Shown piece after piece: positions 35,458 through 47,614 of a DNA stretch of 64,000 bases (positions are counted from its first letter, which is position 1; each line of letters starts with the position of its first letter). Below the pieces are notes generated by a model. It saw nothing but the letters and a program-made list of their open reading frames with translations. It was not told the DNA's origin and did no database searches. Source of the DNA: Strobilurus pachycystidiatus (Eukaryota; Basidiomycota; Agaricomycetes; Agaricales; Physalacriaceae); assembly GCA_019915135.1 (NCBI GenBank), contig JAHLMK010000008.1:1736001-1800000 (forward strand), read 5' to 3'. The translations under genes were made by a program, and so were the position numbers.

Positions 35458-37017
35458 TCAAACAACTTCCACAAAGTTGGCAGGAAAAATGCCTCTGCGT
35501 CCTTCAATCTTGCCAGTCCACCAATCGTCTGAGCTATCACTCTTCTGCAGAATAGTGATTACATCGCCTTTAGAAAATGACAGATCGCCCGACTAGAAGC
35601 GGCGGTGAGAAGAGGAGGTGACCCAAAACCATTACTTACCTCGACTGCATGGAAATTATACAAAGCGATTGCTCTGCCTACGCCTTCGACGAGGGGCTTA
35701 CTGAGCTCGGGTTTGGCCGCTATAAATGGCGGAGGTTCGTCCCACGACTTCGCAGACGGCGATGCTAAGCTCATTGAGCGCGCGTGAGACATGCTCGTGG
35801 GAGAGCTGGTGTAAGGCGCGTCCAGGGACTCAAACCACTCATTGGAGGTAGGAGTTGATAGTGATTGACTCGTCTTGTGCGATTTTGTATCGGGAGCCAC
35901 GAAATCGGACTCGAAATGAGTTTTGAAGCCGTTTGGGGACGATGTGCTTCCCTGCTGCCAAGGCGTATGACTTGGCGTGCTGCGACTGACTGGCGGATCA
36001 GCAAAGGCATCCTCATTGGAGAAATAGGAGCCAGTGTTGGTCTGCTGGCCCCAGGCGTTCGGGGGGTAAGGTGGTTTCTCGCCCTTCTTCTTCTTCTTGA
36101 GCTGAGATGGTGTGGGAGATCGCGGCGAGCTTGAGCCCAAGCCACCAAAGGCATACCCTGGGGAGTCCAGCCCGTCATGTACCCATTGGCGATTCCCAGG
36201 TAGACCTGTACAGCTGTTGAGAGTCTGGACGAGGGGTGCCGTCCAGGGAGGTGGATCAATGTGACCGCCAAGAAGAAGTTTGGCAGAGACATTGGGGTTG
36301 CCGTACGCTTGAACGTTCGCGTCTTGACGTTCAACGATGACCGAGCCCTCTACAGAGAGACCTCCGAACAAGCCCCTGGTTTTGGAGTAACTGTACATGG
36401 CAGCAGCTTTCCCGCTGGTACTGAGAGTACCCATGGCTTCACCATTGCGTCCCAGTGGGCCCACTGCAATGCTCATGTTGCCACCAAGAGTCAAGGAGCC
36501 TGCGGCCATGAAGGACCTCTGAGATCGGAGATTAGGGACACCAGGTGATTTAACGAGTGAGAAGAGAACGCACGACAGCCTGTAAATCAAGTCTTAGAGC
36601 TCAGTACTTTCAAGGGATGAAGAAGTGGTTACTCACAGATCTTGAATTGAGGACAACAAGAAAGTCGGTCATCTCAGCGCCGGCTTGTCCACCGAAGCCA
36701 AGACCGGCAGTTCCAATGGCACTCGGACACGACCAGGCTACACATGTAGATCTTTAGCATGAATCAATGTAGGAATCGAGAGACATACAGCCGTCATCGA
36801 GTCGGGCAATGACGATGCCGCTACCTGCTCGGGCGCTGAAGAGGAAACCAGCCTTGAAGACACTGAAGATGGCGAATCCTTTGGCATTCTCGAGGACGTG
36901 GCGAGGGATAACGCCATCGAGACCGTTGTTGCCGCTGTCGACAAAGGACTTGAATATCTTTGCAGCCTTTGTGGTCTCCTTTGGCAGAGGTTGGGGGACT
37001 GGACTGTTCAGTTTCAT
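35458..37017 (-). CDS. Lsb3/Ysc84-type SYLF (DUF500) and SH3 protein
   Basis: An actin-patch and endocytosis protein that binds lipids and actin through its SYLF domain and proline-rich partners through SH3. The N-terminus MKLNSPVPQPLPKETTKAAK fits the conserved start, so 37017 is preferred over an upstream in-frame ATG. SYLF continues with PRHVLENAKGFAIFSVFKAG, GFGGQAGAEMTDFLVVLNS and MYSYSKTRGLFGGLSVEGS. A Ser/Pro-rich linker leads to a C-terminal SH3 (AIALYNFHAVE, DLSFSKGDVI, DDWWTGKIEGRRGIFPANFV) ending in a TGA at 35458-35460. About 440 residues. It is divergent from Argonaute. Confidence 0.9.
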
Positions 37018-37252
37018 GGAGTGGCTGGCTGTGTGGTGACGGGGAAGAGAAGGGGAGCGTATGGCCGCTGCTCGTGGCCGTCCTCTGGGAACCCATGCGC
37101 TGACAGTGCGTTGCTGACTGTGACGCTCGATCCGATCGATCCAAGTACGTAACCCCATTCTGATTCACGAACCGAGCCGCCTTGGGCAGGCTGCTTCTCT
37201 TCCCCACTCTTTCATCGCCACAAGTCTTTCTTGCTTTCCTTCGCTCGTCTGG
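37018..37252. promoter_or_regulatory. Shared divergent promoter of the SYLF-SH3 and Argonaute genes
   Basis: Only 235 bp separate the two start codons, which point away from each other, so both promoters must lie in or overlap this gap. I see no clear TATA box. Confidence 0.5.
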
Positions 37253-40200
37253 ATGTCGACCCGGGGAAGCTCTCGTGGCAGAGGACAGGGCCCTCCTCCT
37301 CGTGGCGGTAACAATCCACGTCTTCCCCTCGCCGTCTAGATCTCTAACATTTCATTGCAGGCCCCAGCGGAGGGTCTCCACGAGGCGGACGCGGCGGCGG
37401 CGCGCCGCCAGGTCCAGGTGCAGGCAGAGGCGGCGGAGGCTACCCTGGTCGTGGCGGTGGCGGTGGCGGTCGTGGCGGTGGTCGCGGCGGCGGCCCGTCC
37501 GAGGGTGCTGGGTACGCCCAGCTTTGATTGCGAGCCACAATTTCTCATGTCATCCATCTTGATAGGGTATACTCCCCAGGTCCGGCACACATCGACGCCC
37601 GCTTAACCGATGGATCCGACACCGCTCTAGTTCAGTCCTTTTCCTCTATGAAAATCAATTCAAATGAACTACCACTGCGGCCGGGATTTGGGAATACCGG
37701 CAAACAAGTCTCGCTTCGTGCCAACTTCTTCCCCGTGCGACTACCCTCTCGTTCCTTGTACGAGTACGATGTCGCAATGTCTCCTGCTGCAGGGACCGCC
37801 AATCGTCGTGTCAAAAGACGAATCTTTGAGTTGGCACAACAACAGTCTGGCTGGGATCCTCTCAGAGGAATCGTAGCTCACGACCACGCCTCGAAACTCA
37901 TTGCCGCTTCGCCGCTAGTGCAGCCACTCACCATCACTGTCCCGTTCTATGATGAGGACGAACCAGGACCCTCTAAGACTAGCAAAGAATACGTGCTCAC
38001 CATAACTTTTGTGCAAACCATCGAAACATCCAATCTGCTCAAGTAAGTTTGTGTTTTGTTGTTCTCTCCTTCGTCATCCAATCTCTCCAGGTATTTGTCT
38101 GGGAGGCCCGAGTACCTTGGATACGACATCCTTCCCATCATATCTGCTCTCAACCTTATACTCGCCGCCCACCCCAATCGCACCACAGCCGGTGGCGGCA
38201 TTCTCGTTGGACGCAATCGCTTCTTTTTCCGTAGTGCAGCCCCCCCGGTAGCTCTCAGCGGCGGCCTTGAAGCATGGCGTGGCTTCTATTCGTCTGTGCG
38301 GCCCAGTCACAATCAGCTCATGGTCAATGTCAACGGTACGTCACTGCCAGCCCTCTAATTGCCGTGTTCATCACGCCATTTTTTCAGTATGTACGACTGC
38401 ATTTTATGGTGAGTCTGACGCTTGTGCGCGTCATATACGCCAACAGAACTCTAAACCGGTCCTTCGTATAGTGCCCGGTAATCTGGCCGAAGCCATGAAC
38501 AGCTTTGGGAGGGCAAGCCACGGGGGAAGATACAACGCCTTCGCAAAGGGTGTGCGCATCAAAGCCATCCATCTCGGATACAAAAAGACTGTCAAGTCCG
38601 TATCAAACCTCACACCCAAGCAGCATACGTTCCATTGCGCTGAACTAGGTGGAGATGTGACCGTGGAAACATATTTCAGAAAGAGTATGACATATTATCC
38701 GCAAATTCAGTATCTCATTGACGACAATACAGAGTATAACGTTCGTCTCAAATACCCTGATCTTCCGCTCGTGGATGTCGGTGGCACCAAGGCAAATTTG
38801 CTTCCCCCCGAGCAATGCGAGATTTTGCCCAATCAGCCTTTCAGAGGCAAACTCAGTGACGAATGTACTTCCATCATGATCACCGCGGCCGCCAAACCTC
38901 CCAACATCAATGCCCAGACCATCATGAGTGCTGGCCTAAACGAACTAGGATTTCGCTCAGGTGCTCCCGCTCTGAATGCGTTCGGTCTTAGCATCGGAAA
39001 CGAAATGACTGTTGTCCCGGGCCGCATCCTACCCGCCCCGGGCATCACCTACAGTCAAGGGCGGCCGATGCTGGACGACAAGGCAAGTTGGAACCTCAAG
39101 AATGTCAAGTTTCTGCGGTGTGGCCAGCTTCGGAACTGGATCGTACTATGTGTGGCCGACGGCGGAAGGGACGAGTTCAGCGGACCCAATGATCCCGAGT
39201 TAACCCGCACCATCGAGGAGTTTTCGCAGATCTGCAGAAATAGTGGACTGGCCACGGAACGGCCAATGGGTATTGTCGGTGCTCGGCTGCCTCCCAAGGA
39301 TCAAGACGATCCTATACGGTCGCGTGCGATCAGCAAAATCAGGGAGGTGCTGAAATCAGGAAAGAAGCCCGCCTTCGTCCTTGTCATCCTGTCCAACAAC
39401 GACAAGCATGTATATTCCGGCATCAAGTATCTTTGTGACACGTGGTTGGATATACACACCGTCTGTGCTCATGCTGGAAAGATACGAAAATGTAAATTTT
39501 TGCTTTGTACTCTCTTCCTCACCTGGTTGACAGGTATTCAACAGGTTCCCCGGCATATTTTGGCAACGTAGCGTTGAAAGTGAACATCAAAATGGGCGGT
39601 GCCAAGTACGTCATCGCACTCTTGAACGTTATGTGGACTCATACTTGCTTGCAGCCACACGCTGGACCGGGATAGTATGAGATGGCTGAATCAAAAGTCG
39701 ACAATGCTGGTAGGTATCGATGTCACCCATCCTGGACCTGGAAGTGTCAAGGGAACACCATCTATAGCAGCTGTTGTCGCGAGTTACGACAAAGAATTCG
39801 CCCAATATCCTGCTAGTATGAATTTACAGGAGTCTAAGAAAGAGGCAAGTGGTTTCCAGTGAAAACGCTCCTTCCCTGACAACGTCGCATAGATGGTGAC
39901 CAACCTGGCGGACATGATGAGGGAACGACTCAATTTGTTCCTCAAGAAGAACAAGACTTTACCTGAACGCGTCCTTGTTTATCGTGATGGCGTCTCTGAG
40001 GTTTGACATACGGCATTGCATTGGTTTCGCCAAAGCTTATGTAGGTCTTCGCAGGGTCAACTCATGACGGTCGTGCAGGAGGAGATGCCTGCGATCCAGC
40101 AAGCGTTCACCAAGTTCAACACGGCCGTTAAGAAGTACAATCCCAAATTGACAATCATCGTTTGTGGAAAACGGCACCATACACGGTTCTACCCTACAGA

Positions 40201-40686
40201 CAAAGAGGGAGCGGATATGAACGGTAATCCTAGACCGGGCACGGTCGTCGACCGTGGCGTCACATCTGTGTTTCACTTTGATTTCTTCTTACAAGGTATG
40301 TGTTCGCTCCATTTCACCTTCATCGTACTTACCTTGCCTTCAAACGTGTAGCCCACGCCGGCCTCAAAGGGACCACGCGACCCACTCACTACTACGTTGT
40401 TCACGATGACATTGGCTTCAAGGCGGACGAGCTGCAAACCTTGACGAACCAGATCAGTTATCTATACAGCAGAGCCACCAAGGCCGTCAGCTTGGCATCC
40501 CCCGCCTACTACGCCGATATGGCCTGCGAACGTGGGCGGTGCTATATTCACAAACTGCTTCACAACATGACTAGTGTGAACCTGAACCTTGTGAACGCCG
40601 ATCAAGAGGTTATGAAGGAAGCTGCAGCACTCTGGCGTGCCGGTGTGGCCGGTGATCTGTTGAAGGAGTCTATGTTTTATCTCTAG
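37253..40686 (+). CDS. AGO: Argonaute, slicer tetrad intact
   Basis: The RNA-silencing effector that binds small RNAs and cleaves complementary transcripts. An RGG/GGR-rich leader (MSTRGSSRGRGQGPPPRGG, about 90 residues) precedes the N domain, L1/DUF1785 (ALSGGLEAWRGFYSSVRPS), PAZ (TEYNVRLKYPDLPLVDVG, NLLPPEQCEILPNQPFRG), MID and PIWI. PIWI shows the DEDH residues: Asp in VGIDVTHPGP, a candidate Glu finger in NLQESKKE, Asp in VLVYRDGVSEGQ and His in PTHYYVVHDD. About 1,000 residues over roughly eight exons, with the stop at 40684-40686. All frames join cleanly. The RG-rich leader is a likely methylation target in this family. Confidence 0.93.
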
Positions 40687-41125
40687 TGCGTATGAGTTTC
40701 TGTCGCGGGTGGTGTAATTGTATGTTCTGTATCTTCTGTGTGTATTTACCTTGTATGTACGTGATGCTTGTATGTACGTTTTGTATGAAGAGTTCTTCAA
40801 TGCTGTATAACTTATGTGACCTTTTTTCATCACTCACTGAGAAACACACTTCGGGGACCTTGCAGGAACCCTGCAATCGTTCTTGCACACGCTCACAATC
40901 TGAGTACTGCATAAGTACTGTATGTATTTGAGTAGATTTGAGTCCCAATTCTGTCAACCGCGGAGACTGACGTCTGTCTGACAACGCTGATAGCAATACT
41001 AATAGTAATAGGAGCCGGTACGCCACAAACACGTGGCGGGCTCGGAGGGCGGATCCGCAGTCAGCCAGGACTCGCCTCGGCCCTCAGTGTTTCTTCCTCT
41101 CATGCCTTTCCCCGCAGGCCTGCAC
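40687..41125. other. Intergenic after Argonaute
   Basis: A 439-bp gap. It includes a TGTAT-rich stretch likely to be the Argonaute 3' untranslated region and the promoter of the next plus-strand gene. No gene is recognised. Confidence 0.45.
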
Positions 41126-43073
41126 ATGCGGGCTCTTCTATCTGGCATCGTAAGCTCGATGGCCTTCGTGTCAGCATCGTACATGGAGCAGGTCTCCTGT
41201 CTTACACTCGGCGACCGACTTGTCGATCTGACCGACTTTCTGTTTCTAGTCGTTTCTCTTCGACTATGCGGTAGCTTCTGAACCAGTTACGGTTCCTGTA
41301 ACAAGTGAGCACATTGTGCTATTCCATGCAGATAAGCCATTAATCACTGCCGTCAAGCTCAATGCGAAACGATTCACATTAGCTGGGATCGTTCCACGGC
41401 AACTGGGTAGCTTTGATCGTCAATCAGTCGTCTACACCCAATTTAACGTCACTAGGCCTTCACCAACGGCGCCATATTACCTCCAAGTATACACGTCGTG
41501 AGTGGCACACTCTCAAGAAATTGTGTGTCTCATCAATGCCGGTTCAGCGCATTTGTGTTTCCTTTCGTTGTGGCGGCCGGCAGTTCCTTATCCTTTGTAG
41601 GTCACAGTTGTATCAAAGCACCCTCGCTGAACCCCTGGATTTTAGGACTGGGATGTCCCATTTGCACCGGGAACTTTGGTACGTTTAATGATGTATGAAA
41701 TCCACTCTGCATTGAACGAGTTTACAGTATCAGATATGCATGGTGAAGACATTTCTCCTTGTCTCAGAGCTTCAGAAGAGTCTTACGCAGTCAATCCAGT
41801 TTGATAAAAACGGCTACACAGGCGGGTGTCAGGGAACGTATTCAATGGTGGCTGACTCGACGGGCACTCCGACATGCTCGAATGTATCATTCCCTCTCGG
41901 TCCTCTAGACATCGATGCGCAGGTGGAGGATGGCCCGCTTTCTCAGTATGGCTGGGTCAACTCGGTATGTCGGCCTTTTGCTGTGATACCGCCCTGAACG
42001 CGAGCATGCAGTGTACAGACATAGCCATAACGCCCAAAAATGGGACCCCGCCCTACACTTTGACTGTACGTGCCAACGTCTAGGCTCTTCTCATCTGTTT
42101 ACCGTGTCACAGGTTGCGCCGACACTACATCCGCCCTACAATCTCACGTTCAATGACCAGACCACAGTCAACTGGACTGTGGATCTCTCCTGGGCGTCCC
42201 CATTCTTCATCAGTGTGGTTGACTCTGAGTTCAATCTTTGGTCCTTTGGTCCTCTTCACAGCGGAGACGGCAACACCAATTGCTTGTCAAAGTCTTCCTC
42301 GGGCAGGTATGGATGCTGGATTCTGCATGTACATTCGCATTGATCAGTTTAGCAGTACGGGGTTCTCATCACAGGGAATTGTCGTAGGTACAGGTGTAGG
42401 AGGCTTAATCGTCGGGATGCTCGCTGGGATTGGCGGTGCAGTTCTCTTTCTCAAACGGCGTGAAAAGAGGCTTCAACGTGAAAGCGGGCACTTCTCTCTG
42501 CTCGGACCGTCTACTCCAGTTGATATTGGCATGGATCCCTTCACACCCAGAATGGATCCATACGAGACTCACAACTCGCGGACGACGTCGAGCACGGGCT
42601 ATAGGCCTGTTCCGTCCATGCCCATGGATACATCGATTAGTGGCGTACTCAATCGAGGCTCAAGCAATTATGACACCGAACCGTTTGTGATGCCCGGTGA
42701 GCAACAAACCTCCGAAACGCCTGGATCGCCTGGATCGATGCATCATCATAACACGCAAAACCCTTCTGAAAGCCTTCGTACGCGCCAACAGTCCGGTCAT
42801 GTCTATGTCGTGCATCACGACGGGGGTCGCGCGCCGATCACTGTATATCACGAGGATGGAACAGAGGTTGTAGAGCTGCCACCTCGATACAACGAGGACT
42901 CCTCTTCAAATGAACCCAGCGAATCAAGAAGTGAAGGGCCGGGTTCTAGTGATCGTCAGAGTAGCAGTGACTACAGAAGCGAGGGACGAAGAACAGAACC
43001 CAGTACTAGCGGAGCTGCGTTGCTTGGTCAACCCAGACGACCGGGAACTGCGCCCAGAAAACCTGGGCCTTAG
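41126..43073 (+). CDS. Secreted-domain single-pass membrane protein with long cytoplasmic tail
   Basis: I do not recognise a named family. The start MRALLSGIVSSMAFVSAS looks like a signal peptide. The predicted outer part contains short exons reading LITAVKLNAKRFTLAGIVPR, TPTCSNVSFPLGPLDIDAQV, GPLSQYGWVNS and TVNWTVDLSWASPFFISVVD, rich in N-glycosylation-type motifs. One membrane helix, GIVVGTGVGGLIVGMLAGIGGAVLFL, is followed by basic KRREKRLQRE. The roughly 220-residue cytoplasmic tail is Ser/Pro-rich and ends near PRRPGTAPRKPGP. The layout resembles cell-wall sensor or mucin-like surface proteins, but function is unknown. The N-terminal exon joins are less certain. Confidence 0.6.
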
Positions 43074-43328
43074 AACTTTATGACATATACGCTACGACTA
43101 TTGACGATTGATGGACTTTTATGGTACATTTGGGTAATGAATAGGCTACAAAACTATACTCATCAAGTATTTTTGAACATACACTCTAGTGGATACTCCC
43201 TTCCCGTCTGACAAGCTGAAGTTACAATGGGCTACGTGCGCCGGGCTCTGGTCGAATAGTTGGTATCATTGTGACTGAACTATCGCTGAGATACGCTCAT
43301 CAAGAGACAGAGATATAAACCACTCCCG

Positions 43329-44380
43329 CTATATGTTTGAGATCGCTACAGCTCGCCACTCCGCACGCATCTTCACTTGTCCCTTTGACGATCCGCTCAA
43401 GGGCCACCAAACTACAGTATCGGTCTCATTCATATCAAGAAGGTCTCGGAGAGGGATTGTCATGTAGCCTAGATTGGACCTCTTTGCACTGGCATCGAAG
43501 ACATGCAGCAGCAATGTCGTCTCGAGTTTCTTGCCACAAATGAAGTCATAGCATGAATTCCACACAGGATCAGTGGTTTCACGACAAACGGGGGTAGAGA
43601 ACATCGAAACTGGAGCTTGCTCCTCCCCGTTGTCGACGCACTGAACGAGAATCCTTGGGCTAGGAGTCTTGTGGGATACGCTCTGTTCCAGCCCTTTAGC
43701 CTCGTAAAGGAGCAAACGCACTATGCCAACGTCTAGTCGAATTGAGTGCTGCATCGTCAAGCGCTCATGAGTATCTATATCTCACCGGAGGGGTGGTCTA
43801 CTGTGTGTGCGGGATTAAAGGAGACAGACACTAGTAAATGGCCGCGCGGCTTTCCTTTCGAAGAACGTAAAGGAAGAGTAACACTATGCAAATCCGGTGC
43901 ATCCAGGATATGGTCCAACGACAGAAAAGACGACCCAATGGATGTCGACCAACGATATCGAGACCGACTCCGAACAGAGAGATGAATTCCAGAATCTGTA
44001 GAGGAGACTGGGATGGAAAGTGTGTCTTTCAGCCAATTTGGGTTGTACCTGGTAGCAAGCAATCCATGAGTCAAATACTGGATTGGTTCAGAAGGACGCA
44101 CGTACGTGCGACGACAGCATGAAGTGGAAAAGCTCTTTTGCTCCGCGTCAGTAGCTATCTTCACGAACGGGTTTGGAGGTGTCGCAAGTGGATGAAGCCT
44201 GGATTTCGGGAAAGAGCCCGATTGAACGACGAGACGAACAACACCCAGAACCTGGCTATCCACAATGGGAAGGAATTCGTCGGATGCATTGCGCGAGAAG
44301 CAAGAGGAGCAGATAGCCTTCTATACAACAGAGTGAGCAGGTGAGTCGAGACAGCGGTACCGAAGACATACCAGTGTCAT
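43329..44380 (-). CDS. Small tandem-C2 protein derived from tricalbin
   Basis: About 280 residues that match only the first two C2 domains of tricalbin, whose full gene lies 3.2 kb away on the other strand. A start exon (MTL, ATG at 44380) can splice to KAICSSCFSRNASDEFLPIV, then C2-A (DSQVLGVVRLVVQSG...YNPNWLKDTLSIPV) and C2-B (DVGIVRLLLYEAKGLEQ...RETTDPVWNSCYDFICGKKL...WWPLSGSSKGQVKMRAEW). The joins use plausible splice sites. There is no room for an SMP lipid-transfer domain or a membrane hairpin before the neighbouring methyltransferase gene. C2 domains bind lipids, often with calcium; here several Asp ligands are replaced. A decayed fragment cannot be excluded. Confidence 0.62.
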
Positions 44381-44430
44381 CCTTTCTCTGAGTTAGGCTG
44401 TTGCGTGGTAGCGTAGACCCAAGCAGAAGC

Positions 44431-44440
44431 GATATAAAGG
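44431..44440 (-). promoter_or_regulatory. TATA-like box of the tandem-C2 gene
   Basis: The minus strand reads CCTTTATATC about 50 nt upstream of the proposed ATG at 44380. The rest of the 44381-44580 gap shows no gene. Confidence 0.4.
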
Positions 44441-44580
44441 AAACACACCACGCCACGTCAAGGAGGCATTCACACGAGGATTCAGCATGACTCTACACAG
44501 TCGTGTTCATCATAGCTTTACCTCGCGCAGTTGATCAAGGACGCAGCCTGAGGCAGATGAATCGAGGCGCCGAGGATGTT

Positions 44581-45573
44581 CTATTGCAACGACCGAGCCC
44601 CGTTACAGCAGGCATCATTGCTACAGAACCGAAGAATGAATAAGTGCTCTCTGCCTGCTCGTCTTTGAAGGACAATCTGTAGGAATGTTTCAGCAAAGGT
44701 TCCCTCACCAGTGCCTGCTCCTACTTTACTCTCCAGCGCGTGCCGCTCCTTCATTCTGCGTTGAATTCCAGACACGTCGTTTTGCTTCAGGGCCACTAGA
44801 TAGAGAACGCCATTCGGGGAGAGCAGGTCCTATGAAGCACTGGGATAAGTCTTGACTTGGATGGAAGAATGCCGAGCATGCGCACCGGCACAATCTCAAG
44901 AAATCGATTGGTAACATCCATCCCACCACTTCCACCTGCCCATGATCCTTGGATATCTCGGTCCTTCTGTGCATCGACAGCCTCTCCCGGTATCGTCGGG
45001 ACGTAGGGTGGATTGAAGAGGAGGACATCTACTGAGTTTCGAAGTCGCCTATGTAGAGCCCAAGAGAATGATGTTTCGATTGCATTCAGCTGGACCTACC
45101 GGAACGCGTTTGTCTTGTTGATCCACGCGATATGTGACGAGGCTTACCCTATTCTGCGCTCCTGTCAGCGTCGTACATCTACAGGCATGTGGATTTATAT
45201 CTGTGCAGAGGTATACTGTGAAGCAAATTCACAACCTTTTCAACAAAACTCCGTGTGAAGGGACCTACAACTTGACGATCCCAAGATCGTTCCCAGGAAA
45301 CTCGAAACGCAGCCAGATCCAGATCTTAAATTTTCGGTAGGTTGTCGTAGACATCATGAACCGCGGTCGAACTTACCCAACTTCGAGGCAAATACGAGGC
45401 TGTAAAGCTTTTAATTGCTGTGCATCTTCCTCGAGCGCGTCCAATAACAGAAACGTATCCTCTAGAGCCCAGTCAGTCCTGAATAACGCTCGATGGGTGT
45501 AAGTACCAGCTGGTTCATACACCCTCTCGTAGTCCTCAGGTCGGAGGTGAGAAAGATCAGGTGTTGGGATCAT
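44581..45573 (-). CDS. MTQ2: MTQ2-type protein methyltransferase (eRF1 glutamine N5-methyltransferase)
   Basis: An S-adenosylmethionine-dependent methyltransferase of the HemK/Mtq2 group, which methylates the GGQ glutamine of release factor eRF1 with Trm112 as partner. The start [22 protein letters not shown] continues across an intron as [13 protein letters not shown]. The SAM-binding motif [15 protein letters not shown] spans an intron, followed by [14 protein letters not shown]. The catalytic NPPY motif is in [16 protein letters not shown]. The end reads [15 protein letters not shown]. About 230 residues and six exons, all in frame. Compact length fits the family. Confidence 0.88.
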
Positions 45574-45719
45574 GATGATGATGTCGGCAGGTTAAAAGTG
45601 ACATTGACGCGTCGCGTCACACTCACTTTAGTTGCAAACGATCTCACAGAGCTCAGGGTAATATCCTCCGAAGTGTTGAGATGAGGATTCGTATGTAGTT
45701 AAAATTAATTCCTTAATGT

Positions 45720-47234
45720 TTACAGCTCTGCCCAGCCTCCGTCCGAGCTATCTCCTCCACTGATGGCGACCAAAAGGAAAACGATGGCGCTCGCACCAAG
45801 TCGCATGCCAAAACCACGATAGAGCTGTCCAAGACCCGTGTGACGCAGCCAACTGTCTCCCTCTCGCTCCGGAGGCACCTCCGTGCTAGTGCTTGACCGG
45901 CGTTTTCTTGTTCTCCTGATGATGGGCAAGTCTGAGCGCTCCTCAGTGAGAATGTGCCAGAAAGCGTCAACTACACCATTGTAGGGCGCAGGCCGCAGTT
46001 GAACAACTCCGTTAATGGGAGGTGCGCCTCGAGTCTGAACCTGGAGGCGGCGTCTTATGGTTTCAAAAGGGAGTGTTATTAAGAGCCCCAGACAGCTTCC
46101 GGCGAACTCTGTGAGTCCCCAGAGTAGGGGATTGCTGCTTTCTGTGATGTTGGCACCGACGTATGATGCCAGGAAGGCTGGTGCAGCCAAAGATACGACG
46201 GTGCGCAATGTGGTATCAATGATAGTGGGGATGAGGAGTTGAGGGTGGAGATAGAGACCCTTGAGACCGCCTTCGTCGCGAGTGATTTGAGAAAGAGCGT
46301 CGATAGGACCGGTGTACGAGCGGTATCGGGGAATGAAGGACTGGACAATGAGCCGTGTACGGACAAGGTCTAGTGGGGAAAGCACGAATGCGGTGAAGAC
46401 ATGGGACACTGCCGCTAACAGCAGGGGAGGCTGATGGAAGAGAGGGGTGTTGGGGAAGAATATTCCCAGCAGGATATTGTGAACCATCGGCTGTAGTGTC
46501 GTGGAGAGGACATCTGAGACACATGAGGTGAGAAGGCCTGAGCATAGTTTAATAACGGAGACATCGGGCAAGAAGCATGCATGCAGGCAGACCTTTCCAT
46601 AACGCCAGCCAGCCCTCTCCTCTAAAGCGTCCAACGCGTTTGATCATACCCCAAACACCGTTCGCGCCGCCGACTGGTAGGACAAACTCTGCCTCTTCCT
46701 GATAGGTCTTCCGGCCATGATCATCGAGGTTTGGCGGGTGTTGGACTCGAGGCGTGCCCTCTGGATCGGCAAAGTAAGCCTCGTTCTCGTTTGATGAATC
46801 ACTCAGCTAAATGAACAGGTTGAACAGGTTGACCAACGGGTGTACCGAGATGAACTAACCGCATCATCGTCGTCTTCGGTTTCGGCGTCAAGGTCGTAAT
46901 CATGAGGTTCACGCGGTATCCACTGCACTTGGAGAAGCGTCTTGCCGACTTCCAAAGGCATGGCAATCGCACTGCTTGTGTATTGCAACACGGCCGACGC
47001 CGCGAGGGCTCTGAGCAGTTCTACTGCATTGAATCCGCCAGTCTCGTTGAGATCAGGGGAAAGGTCGAATATTGAGTTGGTCGCCGTTCGCGCGGACCAG
47101 TTGAAGGACGCTGAGCTTGAAGCGGGGGGTGGAGGAACACTGGAAGTTGCCGGCGCAGCGGCTGGCGGGGGGACAAACGCCCATGCCGAGGACGGGTCGC
47201 TGTAGAGGTCTCGAAGAGATGGCGGCGAGCTCAT
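45720..47234 (-). CDS. UGO1: Ugo1-like mitochondrial outer-membrane fusion protein
   Basis: A modified mitochondrial-carrier protein of the outer membrane that couples Fzo1 and Mgm1 during mitochondrial fusion. The N-terminus MSSPPSLRDLYSDPSSAWAF matches the conserved Ugo1 start, so 47234 is preferred to an in-frame upstream ATG. Carrier-like segments include SAIAMPLEVGKTLLQVQWIP and SPLDLVRTRLIVQSFIPRYR (a PxDxxRxR carrier signature) and ITLPFETIRRRLQVQTRG. About 450 residues; an acidic stretch (DAETEDDDDA) precedes an intron. It is divergent from tricalbin. Confidence is high for the carrier fold and good for the Ugo1 assignment. Confidence 0.85.
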
Positions 47235-47614
47235 AGCATTGGGAGACGGCGATGACGAGCCAAAGTGGCGAGCGACGTGACCATTCGCGGCTCGGCACCT
47301 GCTCGGCACGGCGGCAAGCCGTCTGCCAAGTATGCACAAATATGCGCATCGGTACTAGCAGTGGATTTGGCAGCTACGCTCGCTAGAAATGCTGGCAGCC
47401 GCTATGTTATGCAATTGTTCGGCCTCGTCGCGTTGCAGGCTTCCGCCCTTTGAATTTCGCACGGAGCAGCGCATTGCATTCCAGGAATGGATGACATCAT
47501 CCAGTCCCCACGCCAAGTCCTGTTTGGGTTGGCCCTTCATCTCTCCAGCCACGATCCCTCTCTGCTTGTATTCCACCACCAGTCCACCCGAGCCTTTCTT
47601 TCTCTTTTCCCTCC
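47235..47614. promoter_or_regulatory. Divergent intergenic region of Ugo1 and tricalbin
   Basis: A 380-bp gap between two start codons facing away from each other, so it holds both promoters. No clear TATA element or extra gene is seen. Confidence 0.45.

Noticed and set aside
45035..45150. A 14-nt micro-exon in the MTQ2 gene
   Set aside because: A better model extends the next exon upstream: [20 protein letters not shown] reads straight into the NPPY block after a normal GTAAGC...GTAG intron, so no micro-exon is needed.
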